Source of the DNA: a virus
Reading direction: 5' to 3' (one strand)
IMG/VR virus record: IMGVR_UViG_3300008110_007639
Location: 1 to 58,100 of that record
Length of the DNA: 58,100 nucleotides
Under the pieces are notes generated by a model. That model ran no database searches, was not told the DNA's origin, and worked only from the letters and a program-made list of their open reading frames with translations. The translations under genes were made by a program, and so were the position numbers. Every line of letters begins with the position of its first letter. The stretch's first letter is position 1. Of the stretch, positions 49,951 through 57,305 are shown in pieces.

Positions 49951-50262
49951 ATGAGCTCATTAAACCCAAAATACCCAATTACAATACTAGGACAAAGCCT
50001 AACACTTCAGTTTGAAATCTCTAGTGCTCCAACAAAAAAAGGAATCAACTTACAATTCGTAATGAGTCAACCACCAGAAGATCCAAGAGAAACTCAAGAG
50101 TTGGCAAATAAAATAAGTGTAGCTCTTCAAAAAAGATTTGGAGATTCAGGTATTGCCTTAGATTATAATGAAAGAAACCCATACAAAAATGTAATATCTT
50201 TTATAGTACCATTAAACTCCATCTCAAAGATATTAATGGACGTTATTAAAGGTAGTAAATAA
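49951..50262 (+). CDS. Small phage protein of unknown function
   Basis: 103 residues, single alpha/beta domain: an initial strand pair (YPITILGQSLTLQFEI), QPPEDPRETQELANKISVALQ as a helix, then strands with VISFIVPLNSISKILMDV. No known family. It follows the glycan island and is the first gene after a late-type promoter element, a position often held by a small structural or scaffold-associated protein in such genomes, but that is only context. Confidence 0.6.
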   Translation: MSSLNPKYPITILGQSLTLQFEISSAPTKKGINLQFVMSQPPEDPRETQELANKISVALQKRFGDSGIALDYNERNPYKNVISFIVPLNSISKILMDVIKGSK

Positions 50263-50279
50263 AATAAAAATCAAAAGTT

Positions 50280-50630
50280 ATGGCAAAAAACAACAGAAAA
50301 GTTAGAGCATATATTGAAAACCTAAGCTCATATGATTCAGAAGATTTACTAACTTCAGAATCTTTAAAGACTCTTGTTCTTAAAGAAACCCCAAATGCAA
50401 TAGAAGAAGCTATCAAGAATAAAAGTAATTATGCTACTTTATTCGAAATAAATAATAGTAGCTACTATATGGACTTACACAAAAAAGATTGGGTATCTGC
50501 ATTATCATCATGCTTATCTGAGAATGTTGCTAAAGAGGATTACGTAGAGTGTGCAAGAATTAATGCTCTAATCACAAAGATACAATCAAAGCAATCTAAA
50601 TCACTTAAAAAAATTGATGCAAATGGATGA
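50280..50630 (+). CDS. Small helical protein of unknown function
   Basis: 116 residues, mostly helical and basic (RKVRAYIENLSSYDSEDLLT, then IKNKSNYATLFEINNSSYYM). It carries the AAAAGTTATG start context. No family recognised. The end overlaps the next gene by about 14 bases in another frame. Confidence 0.55.
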   Translation: MAKNNRKVRAYIENLSSYDSEDLLTSESLKTLVLKETPNAIEEAIKNKSNYATLFEINNSSYYMDLHKKDWVSALSSCLSENVAKEDYVECARINALITKIQSKQSKSLKKIDANG

Positions 50631-51030
50631 TTATAAGGATTTAAAAATAACAGTAGATAAGATATTAAATACAAATTCTGTAGTTAGAAGAAAGAGAAGA
50701 TCAGAAGCTGATAAGAAACTTGAGTTGTTTAAACAAGTAATTAATACGTTAGAGGAGATTCAAGCGAGATCTATAATATCACAATATGATTTGAATATAG
50801 ATCTATCTAACTATGATGATAAGTTTTTAGAAGTTATTGATGCATTACTTTATACTAGTTATGGAAAAGAGTGCTATAATCTAATATCATTTTATCTATA
50901 CGAAAGAATAAATCCAGAAGATAACACTATCAATCCAATTATAATTGAAATGACAGGAGAAGAGGTGTACTTAAACAATCCTTATGACTTATATAATCTA
51001 ATGAGAAGAGTCAATCCAAAAATAGATTAG
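50617..51030 (+). CDS. Helical protein of unknown function
   Basis: 137 residues from ATG 50617; ATG 50623 would be two residues shorter, and a TTG at 50614 is also open. It is rich in Leu, Asp and Lys, with a long helical part (TVDKILNTNSVVRRKRRS, then ELFKQVINTLEEIQA) and a C-terminal IIIEMTGEEVYLNNPYDL. No known domain. Very close to both neighbours. Confidence 0.55.
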   Translation: MQMDDYKDLKITVDKILNTNSVVRRKRRSEADKKLELFKQVINTLEEIQARSIISQYDLNIDLSNYDDKFLEVIDALLYTSYGKECYNLISFYLYERINPEDNTINPIIIEMTGEEVYLNNPYDLYNLMRRVNPKID

Positions 51031-51033
51031 TCT

Positions 51034-51768
51034 ATGGAAGAAAAGAAGTTTGAAAACCAAATAGGGAACTGGGTATATAAAGGAATAGAACTCACAGAAG
51101 AGGATATTAGAAAAGCTATGGCAAATAGCACGTCTAATAAAAAAGCGGCTGAATTTCTTGAAGTAAGTTATCCTACATACAAGAAGTATGCTAAGGCGTA
51201 TAGAGATCCTGAAACGGGTAAAAGCTTATTCGATCTACATATGAATCAAGCTATGAAAGGGGTTATAGGTCGTAGTTGGGTTGGTGGAAAGCAAAGAATA
51301 AATTGGGAAAATATACTTCAACCAAATCAAAAATACAGTCCTGAACGTATACAAAAATTAAAGGACAACTTAATAGTACACGAAAAACTAGAAGAGAAGT
51401 GCAATAGATGTGGCTTCGAAGAAAGAAGAGTCGAAGATAATAAAATTCCGATACTATTAAACTTCAAGAATGGGGATAAAAGTGATTGGAGAATACAAAA
51501 TATGGAATTTGTTTGCTATAACTGTTCATTCTTACATTGTTTAGATTTCTATGAAGATTCAGTTGTTGAAAAAGTAGAAACTATATCTTTAAATTTACCG
51601 CAAGCGAAGCAAGAGAAAAAAGAATTTTACCAATTAGATAGTTTTTATATAGATCATATTAAAAAATTAGGTGTAGAATTAGATAACCTAAATAAAGATA
51701 GTATAGAAAAAGCAGATACAAATTATAAATCGAGTGACGATCTCTCAGATTTAGTAGACTACGTTTAA
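51034..51768 (+). CDS. Helix-turn-helix protein with HNH-like zinc finger
   Basis: 244 residues. An N-terminal region around NKKAAEFLEVSYPTYKKYAK looks like a helix-turn-helix. The middle holds two Cys pairs, CNRCGFEERR and FVCYNCSFLH, around ILLNFKNGDKSDWRIQNMEF, a zinc-stabilised beta-beta-alpha pattern as in HNH proteins, although the catalytic His are not clearly present. The C-terminus is acidic. It could be a DNA-binding regulator or a degenerate homing-type nuclease. I cannot decide which. Confidence 0.6.
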   Translation: MEEKKFENQIGNWVYKGIELTEEDIRKAMANSTSNKKAAEFLEVSYPTYKKYAKAYRDPETGKSLFDLHMNQAMKGVIGRSWVGGKQRINWENILQPNQKYSPERIQKLKDNLIVHEKLEEKCNRCGFEERRVEDNKIPILLNFKNGDKSDWRIQNMEFVCYNCSFLHCLDFYEDSVVEKVETISLNLPQAKQEKKEFYQLDSFYIDHIKKLGVELDNLNKDSIEKADTNYKSSDDLSDLVDYV

Positions 51769-51811
51769 ATATCACTAGAAACTTAAATTTTACCATATCG
51801 AAATATAGTGG

Positions 51812-51819
51812 TATATTTG
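51812..51819 (+). promoter_or_regulatory. Bacteroidetes-type promoter -7 element (TATATTTG)
   Basis: TATATTTG matches TAnnTTTG exactly, 21 bases before the ATG at 51841. It shows that the longer open frame beginning GTG 51808 would start inside the promoter and is not the real start. Confidence 0.65.
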
Positions 51820-51840
51820 TATCTATTCAAAATAAAAGTT

Positions 51841-52254
51841 ATGTTACTCGAATCTAATTTTGTGCATTACGGTGTACTTATTTCAACTTATCTTAATATA
51901 TTTTGTGTACTTTTTGCACTAATATTATTTCCTTTATCAATATTATTAGGCATATTATGGTCTAATAGTAGTTTTTTTGCTAAGTTAATTTATTATGTGA
52001 CTAAGATAACATATGTGCTATTTCTTTTATTAATCATATGTTACTCTTTAGGATTTTGCATTTTAATATTAAGTGGATTCTTAGAATCTATAAAGTTTAA
52101 AGACGCACTTTTATTGGTTATAGAACAATGGATATTCCTTACAATAATATGGGGAATTTCTTTATTAGCATACTTAGCAATAATAATAGTACTGCTTCCA
52201 TTTGGAATCACCTTAATATCGCTATCACAAGTAAAAGATCAATTAACTAAATAA
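51841..52254 (+). CDS. Small multi-pass membrane protein
   Basis: 137 residues from ATG 51841, chosen because of the AAAAGTTATG context and the promoter at 51812; a longer frame from GTG 51808 is rejected. Three hydrophobic helices cover about residues 12-36 (LISTYLNIFCVLFALILFPL), 45-75 and 98-128. It is highly hydrophobic with few charges. No family recognised. It may be a host-membrane early protein, because the promoter is of host type. Confidence 0.7.
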   Translation: MLLESNFVHYGVLISTYLNIFCVLFALILFPLSILLGILWSNSSFFAKLIYYVTKITYVLFLLLIICYSLGFCILILSGFLESIKFKDALLLVIEQWIFLTIIWGISLLAYLAIIIVLLPFGITLISLSQVKDQLTK

Positions 52255-52258
52255 TAAT

Positions 52259-52861
52259 ATGACAAAAAATACAAAAGCGTTCATCGATCATGTAAAATCA
52301 GAGTGTGCTAAATATGGAATAAAATGCAAACTTAAACCAGTTTCATATCTAAGATTATCAAATAATATTAAATGTTCTGGATATTTTGATGAATCCTCTT
52401 TAGAACTAGTATGCGCAATGAATCGAGAAGATAGTTTAGAGATACTTGTTCATGAGTATGCGCATATGACTCAGTGGTTGGATAATTGTGACATATGGAA
52501 AAAAATGATCAAATATGATTCTGTCAATAAGATGGATGCATGGTTATCTAAAAAAGAAGTAGTACGAGATTACAAAAAACATATCGATATAGTAAAATAT
52601 CTCGAACTAGATAATGAAAAGCGATCTGTAAATATAATCAAAAAGTTTAATTTAGATATTGATTTAGATCATTATATAAAAAAGGCAAATGCATATGTAC
52701 AGTTTTATAATCACATAAAAACAACAAGACGTTGGAGTACACCTAAAAATAGTCCATATACAAATATAAGTGTAATTAATGTTATGTCACCCACCTTCAG
52801 AATGAATTACAGAAAGATGAGTAAGAAAGTAATAAAAGCTTTTCAAATATCGGGAATATGA
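52259..52861 (+). CDS. Zincin-like metalloprotease
   Basis: 200 residues. ILVHEYAHMTQW carries the HExxH zinc motif (HEYAH) in a hydrophobic helix, at about residue 61; an upstream strand SLELVCAM lies in the usual place before it. The second half, with KKHIDIVKYLELDNEKRSV, is helical. Proteins with HEYAH are common in T4-like phages of marine bacteria, with unknown substrate. The third zinc ligand is not certain; E96 or a later residue is possible. Confidence 0.75.
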   Translation: MTKNTKAFIDHVKSECAKYGIKCKLKPVSYLRLSNNIKCSGYFDESSLELVCAMNREDSLEILVHEYAHMTQWLDNCDIWKKMIKYDSVNKMDAWLSKKEVVRDYKKHIDIVKYLELDNEKRSVNIIKKFNLDIDLDHYIKKANAYVQFYNHIKTTRRWSTPKNSPYTNISVINVMSPTFRMNYRKMSKKVIKAFQISGI

Positions 52862-53238
52862 GATTGAATAAAGGACATGTTAATAAAGTATTATATTGGT
52901 GCATTCAAAATTACGGTAGATCTAAATATGCACCGTATCCACATATAAGCTATAAGAAGTTTAAAGATCATGAAGATCAAGATCTAGATGGTTATTATGA
53001 ACCCTTAGAAAACATTATCTATATAAATAGCGACATAAAAAAGCCAGAAGAACTAGAGTATCTGGTATCAACAATTATAGAAGAATACGCTCATTACAAG
53101 CAATCAGATAGTCAATATCAAAAGCTTGCTGAAAAGTTTGATTACGATGATCATCCTTTTGAAATAGCCGCAAAAAAGCTAGCAAAAAAAGATACAAAAA
53201 AGTGCATAAATTATTTAAGATTATTTTACAATATCTAA
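52858..53238 (+). CDS. Zincin-like protein with altered active site (EEYAH)
   Basis: 126 residues. The helix VSTIIEEYAHYKQ replaces the first zinc His by Glu (EEYAH instead of HEYAH), while DHPFEIAA later resembles the downstream Glu of zincins. It may be inactive or bind metal differently. It overlaps the preceding zincin gene by the ATGA junction at 52858-52861, so the two are likely products of one duplication and could form a heterodimer. No function can be claimed. Confidence 0.65.
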   Translation: MRLNKGHVNKVLYWCIQNYGRSKYAPYPHISYKKFKDHEDQDLDGYYEPLENIIYINSDIKKPEELEYLVSTIIEEYAHYKQSDSQYQKLAEKFDYDDHPFEIAAKKLAKKDTKKCINYLRLFYNI

Positions 53239-53257
53239 ATTTACAAGACTTTCGGTA

Positions 53258-53265
53258 TATTTATA
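53258..53265 (+). promoter_or_regulatory. Candidate late promoter element TATTTATA
   Basis: CGGTATATTTATACAC in the 73-base gap, 46 bases before the ATG at 53312. Confidence 0.45.
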
Positions 53266-53311
53266 CACAGAAAAGGTAATATACAAAGCTAGTAAAAATT
53301 AGACTATTAGG

Positions 53312-53581
53312 ATGGATCCAAAAATTTCACTATCTACCGAATTCCTTCAATACGGGGTATTAGGTGCTTTAGCATTAGTATTAGGATATTTTGCTTATAA
53401 TCAATGGCAAAGACTTGAGAAAAAAAATAGTGAATTAGAAAAGAAGGTAGATAAACTTCAAGAGGAAATGCTTGATCTAATTAGTGAAGAGCGAGATAGA
53501 ATGGCGTCTTTAGTGCAAGAGAACACAAAAGCTATTCAAGAGCTATCAAGAATCATATTAGAGTATATTGCTAGGCCCTAA
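53312..53581 (+). CDS. BhlA/UviB-like holin candidate
   Basis: 89 residues. Residues about 13-28 form one membrane helix (YGVLGALALVLGYFAY), followed by a long charged coiled coil (NSELEKKVDKLQEEMLDLIS) to residue 80. This layout is that of BhlA/UviB small holins or holin-associated proteins. The candidate lies about 4 kb from the endolysin, so it may instead be a membrane-anchored spacer protein. It is followed by a 283-base gene-free region. Confidence 0.55.
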   Translation: MDPKISLSTEFLQYGVLGALALVLGYFAYNQWQRLEKKNSELEKKVDKLQEEMLDLISEERDRMASLVQENTKAIQELSRIILEYIARP

Positions 53582-53680
53582 CGACCATTATAGAAGCTTC
53601 CCTAAACACACCAAGTAAAATTTGGGCAGCTATTTTTACTTCCATAGATCATATATCGTCAAAAATTATGCGCTGACCAT

Positions 53681-53697
53681 GAGCTTCTGGTGAGCTC
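53681..53697 (+). repeat. Hairpin GAGCT/AGCTC
   Basis: Perfect 5-bp stem with 7-base loop in the gene-free region; a competing ACCA/TGGT pairing across the same bases is also possible. Confidence 0.45.
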
Positions 53698-53732
53698 GTA
53701 ATATAACAGATTGATAGTCAATTAGTTGCAAT

Positions 53733-53749
53733 TTATTGGTTTCCAATAA
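53733..53749 (+). repeat. Hairpin TTATTGG/CCAATAA
   Basis: Perfect 7-bp stem with a 3-base loop (TTT). No T-run follows. Confidence 0.5.
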
Positions 53750-53864
53750 GTTAGGTTAACTATTTGGTTATCAATGGACAATTTTTAAAAAAACTATAAA
53801 AAATTTTTTTAGTTCAAAACATTGTTATAATTTTACGTTTCTCGTTTAACTAAAAAAATAAGTT

Positions 53865-54800
53865 ATGAATAAAAAATCAAAATTGAGTTACGGACAAATG
53901 TATTACGCGAAATTAAAAGCAAAGGAATTAGGCATCACTGTCGATCAATATTTAGCAAACAAAGGTAAACGTACGCACACAATTAAAAAAGGCGTAAAAG
54001 TTGCAAAAGCCGAAGATATTAATTTCTCAAAAGTAGTTAAGCTGAATTCACTCGATGTTAATGACAGCATGTTAAAATGCCATAGTAGTGGACTTATCGT
54101 AGATATGTTGTTTTCTCACGAAGGCGGTGTGCCTGTCGCGACTAACATTATGTGTACAGGTGACCCAGGTGTGGGTAAAACTACCGTATTACTTCACACA
54201 TTATCAAATATGCAGAAAAAGAATCCAAACTTAAAATGCTTATTTGTGTGTGCTGAGATGAGTAAGATTCAGATGTTTAAATATATGCGTAGATTTCCAG
54301 TGTTTGGTGAAGTAGATACTATATTCACATCTGACTTTATGAACCACAACTTTAAAGACGTTATGGAAAAGCTTATGCAAGAGGGCTACGATTACGTACT
54401 TGTAGATAGTATCGTAGAAGTACTCGCATCTGTTAAGGAAGATAACTCTATGTCTCAAACAGCCGCAGAAAAATGGTTAGTAGATCTTTGCGTAATGAAT
54501 AACGAAGGGAATAATAAACGTAAAGCGTATACTACATTCATGCTGATTCAACAAGTTACCAAAAGCGGAGTATTCGTGGGTAGCAATAAGATGAAGCATA
54601 TTACTGATGCTCATATGGAAATGCGTAGAGAGTCAGATAAAGATGGTGGTGGTACATATATCATATTCTCTAAGAATCGTAACGGACAAGCAGGAATCAA
54701 ATTCGGTTACCAATTAACTAATGACGAAGTACAATACGGTACTTTAGTCGAAGAAAAAGCAGGAGAAGTATCATATTCATTAACAAACGAAACTAAGTAA
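53865..54800 (+). CDS. RecA/KaiC-like P-loop ATPase
   Basis: 311 residues. MCTGDPGVGKTTVLLHTL is Walker A near residue 98; CLFVCAEMSKIQMFKYM follows the RecA strand 2 pattern, and YVLVDSIVEVLAS is Walker B. FMLIQQVTKSGVFVGSN and YIIFSKNRNGQAG correspond to the sensor and loop regions. It is closest to RadA/DnaB/KaiC-type ATPases and may be a recombination mediator or helicase loader. The N-terminal 50 residues are basic and helical. Codons here (CGT, GCG, more C/G third positions) differ from the neighbours, suggesting a different origin for 53865-56147. Confidence 0.8.
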   Translation: MNKKSKLSYGQMYYAKLKAKELGITVDQYLANKGKRTHTIKKGVKVAKAEDINFSKVVKLNSLDVNDSMLKCHSSGLIVDMLFSHEGGVPVATNIMCTGDPGVGKTTVLLHTLSNMQKKNPNLKCLFVCAEMSKIQMFKYMRRFPVFGEVDTIFTSDFMNHNFKDVMEKLMQEGYDYVLVDSIVEVLASVKEDNSMSQTAAEKWLVDLCVMNNEGNNKRKAYTTFMLIQQVTKSGVFVGSNKMKHITDAHMEMRRESDKDGGGTYIIFSKNRNGQAGIKFGYQLTNDEVQYGTLVEEKAGEVSYSLTNETK

Positions 54801-54802
54801 TT

Positions 54803-55390
54803 ATGAAGCAATACACTAAATTACCAATCCCGAAAGATTCGGCATGGGATAGAAAGACCTGGCGTAGACACACTCCTATCTGGTTCAAAGAGTTTATAGA
54901 TGGCATAACAAACATTATCAGATGGATGCCTACTCTCTACAAGGATAGAAATTGGGACGATTACTACATTACAAAGGTATTACAGAAGAAGATAGAGTTC
55001 CAAAGAGAGTACATTGTTAAGCATAACAGGCATACTAGAGTACCTATGGATAATCGTGATATGACTTTGGTACTCAACTTAATTGAACGTAAGCATGAAG
55101 AGTATTATGTATTTGAAAAATACAACTACGAAGATAGCGAGCTTGTTTTTACGCCTTGTGAAGATAGCTCAGATCACTTTACAATAAGTACAAAAACTAA
55201 CTCTGAAAACTGGGATGATTATTTAACTAAATATAAAGGTGCTGTCAAACGAATTAAGAAATTATACCCTAACGAGGACTTATCAAATAAAGAAAGACTT
55301 GCGTTTTTTGTGAGTAAATATAATCAAGACCGGTGTCATAGACTACTTTGGAGAATAATGGAAGAGCGTAGTCAACGTTGGTGGGACTAA
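54803..55390 (+). CDS. Conserved phage protein of unknown function
   Basis: 195 residues, highly charged. The parts NIIRWMPTLYKDRNWDDYYI and CHRLLWRIMEERSQRWWD form a pattern common in many phages (a helix with W, then D..DY.., and a C-terminal LLW.I.EE.....WWD). Function unknown. It follows the ATPase with a two-base gap and shares its codon use, so the two were probably acquired together. Confidence 0.7.
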   Translation: MKQYTKLPIPKDSAWDRKTWRRHTPIWFKEFIDGITNIIRWMPTLYKDRNWDDYYITKVLQKKIEFQREYIVKHNRHTRVPMDNRDMTLVLNLIERKHEEYYVFEKYNYEDSELVFTPCEDSSDHFTISTKTNSENWDDYLTKYKGAVKRIKKLYPNEDLSNKERLAFFVSKYNQDRCHRLLWRIMEERSQRWWD

Positions 55391-55400
55391 AAAATTTATT

Positions 55401-56147
55401 ATGAAAACATTAGTATTTGGAGATTTACATGGCCGTTCCACTTGGAAATTAGCCACATATATGGAGACCACATTCTCAAAGCATCCAGATAGAATCATAT
55501 TCGTTGGAGACTATTTCGATTCATTTGATTTAAAAACCGAAGAACAGATTAATAACTTTCTCGATGTAATTGAATTCAAAAAGAAATCAGGGATAGAAGT
55601 AATATTACTAATAGGCAACCATGATCATCATTACTTTCCAGAGATCGGATATACTGGTACCTCTGGTTACCAAAGCGTAGGCAAATATCAAATCGAATAC
55701 GTCATTGACCAAAATCGAGAGCATTTACAAATGGCATATAGCTTTAATAACTATCTATTTACCCACGCAGGTGTAAGCACTGTGTTTATGAATAATGTGT
55801 TCGGCGAAGGAGGATGGTCAGTAGAGCATGTCACTGTAGAACTAAACGAGTTATTTAGGTATAAACCGCATGCTTTCGAATTCACTGGATGGGACCCGTA
55901 TGGTAATGATAAGAATCAGACTCCTATATGGATACGACCTACGGCTCTTCTTAAATCAAATAAAAAGTCTGAATTAAAGAAACAATACATTCAGATATTC
56001 GGCCACACAGAAATAGATCGTATAGATTTAAAAGCTGTGCAGAAAGCGTATGGTAATAAGTACTATTGCATAGACTGTTTAGGCACAAGCGGAGAATATC
56101 TAGTTATAGAAGACGATGTCATTAGCGTACATTCGACAAGACAATAA
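55401..56147 (+). CDS. Metallophosphoesterase (calcineurin-like)
   Basis: 248 residues. All motifs of the family are present: GDLHG, FVGDYFDSFD, GNHDHHYF, THAGV and FGHTE. The two-metal site hydrolyses phosphoesters; relatives include PP2A-like protein phosphatases, diadenosine-tetraphosphatases and phage lambda phosphatase. The substrate cannot be told from the sequence. It ends the block with unusual codon use. Confidence 0.93.
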   Translation: MKTLVFGDLHGRSTWKLATYMETTFSKHPDRIIFVGDYFDSFDLKTEEQINNFLDVIEFKKKSGIEVILLIGNHDHHYFPEIGYTGTSGYQSVGKYQIEYVIDQNREHLQMAYSFNNYLFTHAGVSTVFMNNVFGEGGWSVEHVTVELNELFRYKPHAFEFTGWDPYGNDKNQTPIWIRPTALLKSNKKSELKKQYIQIFGHTEIDRIDLKAVQKAYGNKYYCIDCLGTSGEYLVIEDDVISVHSTRQ

Positions 56148-56164
56148 TCACAAAAACAAAAGTT

Positions 56165-56263
56165 ATGAACAAAAAAGAAAAATTAGCCATAAAAATGGCG
56201 TTAATATCCGCATTATGGGTATTTTTAACAATCGCATTATATTATTTAGTAAAAACAAAGTAA
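56165..56263 (+). CDS. Short single-pass membrane peptide (32 residues)
   Basis: A frame of 32 codons begins at ATG 56165, shortly after the phosphoesterase stop and within the AAAAGTTATG context shared by many real starts. Its basic N-terminus (MNKKEKLAIK) is followed by one hydrophobic helix (MALISALWVFLTIALYYLV) and a basic end. This looks like a small membrane peptide, possibly an accessory or lysis-related one. Confidence 0.6.
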   Translation: MNKKEKLAIKMALISALWVFLTIALYYLVKTK

Positions 56264-56284
56264 TCAACCATTAAAATTAAAGTT

Positions 56285-56491
56285 ATGCAAAAAAAGTATT
56301 GTAAAGTTTGCCAATCAGAAATACCAGAAAAACGTGTTCAATTGGGATATAAAGACACATGCGTTAATCATAGTTCCGCTCAACGATATTCCGGTGTAAT
56401 TACATCAAGTGGAAAATCTGACTATGAAATCGCTGTCATAAAAGATCCTAAGCAAGCAGAACACATTGCTAAATTGTCGAATATTTATTAA
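56285..56491 (+). CDS. TraR/DksA-like zinc-finger phage protein
   Basis: 68 residues. YCKVCQSEIPEKR, then CVNHSSAQRYSG and GKSDYEIAVIKD are the pattern of small phage zinc-finger proteins related to TraR/DksA, with one of the usual Cys replaced by His (CVNH). They may modify host RNA polymerase or sigma action, though most phage versions are untested. It has the AAAGTTATG start context. Confidence 0.72.
   Translation: MQKKYCKVCQSEIPEKRVQLGYKDTCVNHSSAQRYSGVITSSGKSDYEIAVIKDPKQAEHIAKLSNIY
56482..56489 (+). promoter_or_regulatory. TATTTATT copy overlapping the end of 56285 (weak candidate)
   Basis: GAATATTTATTAAA lies at the stop of the zinc-finger gene, 11 bases before the ATG at 56501. Confidence 0.3.
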
Positions 56492-56500
56492 AAAATATTA

Positions 56501-56689
56501 ATGAGACTTAGCAAACTTTCTCCGGACGAAAAAAAGAAACTGCAAGAATATATAAGCAGTTTGAAAGAAATCAAAAAAGAGATTCATACACTATTAGAAA
56601 AAGCTGGCGTGAACTATAAAAACTCCATCGAAGAAGAAGGTGGTAATAGATCAACTGGTTTGTATCTAAATGTGAATGAAGAAGATTAA
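56501..56689 (+). CDS. Small helical phage protein
   Basis: 62 residues. LSPDEKKKLQEYISSLKEIKKEIHTLLEK forms a charged helical hairpin, followed by a glycine-rich acidic end (EEEGGNRSTGLYLNV). Function unknown. Confidence 0.55.
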   Translation: MRLSKLSPDEKKKLQEYISSLKEIKKEIHTLLEKAGVNYKNSIEEEGGNRSTGLYLNVNEED

Positions 56690-56722
56690 TCGCTTACACA
56701 AATAAGCGCAAAACGGACAGTT

Positions 56723-57061
56723 ATGAAAATGCTATTAGCTATTTTGTACGGAGCTTTAGGACAAGCTATAAGTTTCGTATCATTTCAAGGATCCTACAAA
56801 TATAAAATACTGCAACAGAACGAGTGGCTGATATATCTATCAGGTATACCAGCCGCTTTCGCGTTCTATAAGAGTGTACACTACTTCGCCGATTATTATA
56901 AAGGCGATATGTGGCCAGGCAGATTGTTAGGTTTTGCAATTGGCGTAGTTGTATTTTCAGCATTGTCTTGGTTAATATTCAAAGAAGGCGTAAGTCTTAA
57001 AACAATCGTGTGCATAATCTTAAGCTGTATCATAATAGCTGTTCAAGCACTCTGGAAATAA
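56723..57061 (+). CDS. Small phage membrane protein
   Basis: 112 residues with four hydrophobic stretches: about 2-20 (MLLAILYGALGQAISFV), 34-52, 67-86 and 92-110. The pattern YGALGQ.I.F...QG.YK....Q..W is shared with small membrane proteins of T4-like phages; no function is known. A holin-type or immunity role is possible. The start has the CAGTTATG context. Confidence 0.65.
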   Translation: MKMLLAILYGALGQAISFVSFQGSYKYKILQQNEWLIYLSGIPAAFAFYKSVHYFADYYKGDMWPGRLLGFAIGVVVFSALSWLIFKEGVSLKTIVCIILSCIIIAVQALWK

Positions 57062-57079
57062 ACAACAAACAACCAATAA

Positions 57080-57286
57080 ATGAAAAAGTATTTTTTAGCA
57101 AAAGTGCAATTCACTCATGCAGATGAAAAGTCCGGTAAAATTAAAAAAGTTATAGTGCAATATCTAGTTGATGCTATGAGTTGTACTGAAGCTGAGGCTC
57201 GAATAACAAAATACCTTGGTGGTATCATGGACTTCGAAGTTAAATCAGTATCGGAATCTATTATAGCTGACGTAATATCTGCTTAA
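57080..57286 (+). CDS. DUF4494-like protein
   Basis: 68 residues. The stretch KKVIVQYLVDAMSCTEAEARI matches the core of DUF4494 (K..E.YLVDA.S.TEAE.RI), a small family mainly in Bacteroidetes and their phages. It supports a Bacteroidetes host. Function unknown. Confidence 0.78.
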   Translation: MKKYFLAKVQFTHADEKSGKIKKVIVQYLVDAMSCTEAEARITKYLGGIMDFEVKSVSESIIADVISA

Positions 57287-57305
57287 CGATATTATCATTT
57301 GCTTA

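Larger units (their letters stand above)
53582..53864 (+). other. Gene-free region of 283 bases with hairpins (possible ncRNA or control region)
   Basis: No open frame of useful length was found on either strand. Two perfect hairpins are present: GAGCT-TCTGGTG-AGCTC at 53681-53697 and TTATTGG-TTT-CCAATAA at 53733-53749, followed by A/T-rich sequence with the tract TATAATTTTACG before the next start. The region could hold a small RNA, an operator region or a replication-linked signal. No tRNA fold was recognised. Confidence 0.5.

Noticed and set aside
51808-51840. GTG start for the membrane protein
   Set aside because: It would lie inside the TATATTTG promoter element; ATG 51841 has the recurrent AAAAGTTATG context.
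53582-53864. tRNA genes in the gene-free region
   Set aside because: The hairpins do not form a cloverleaf with a T-arm consensus GTTCRA; ATG codons in the region end within a few codons.
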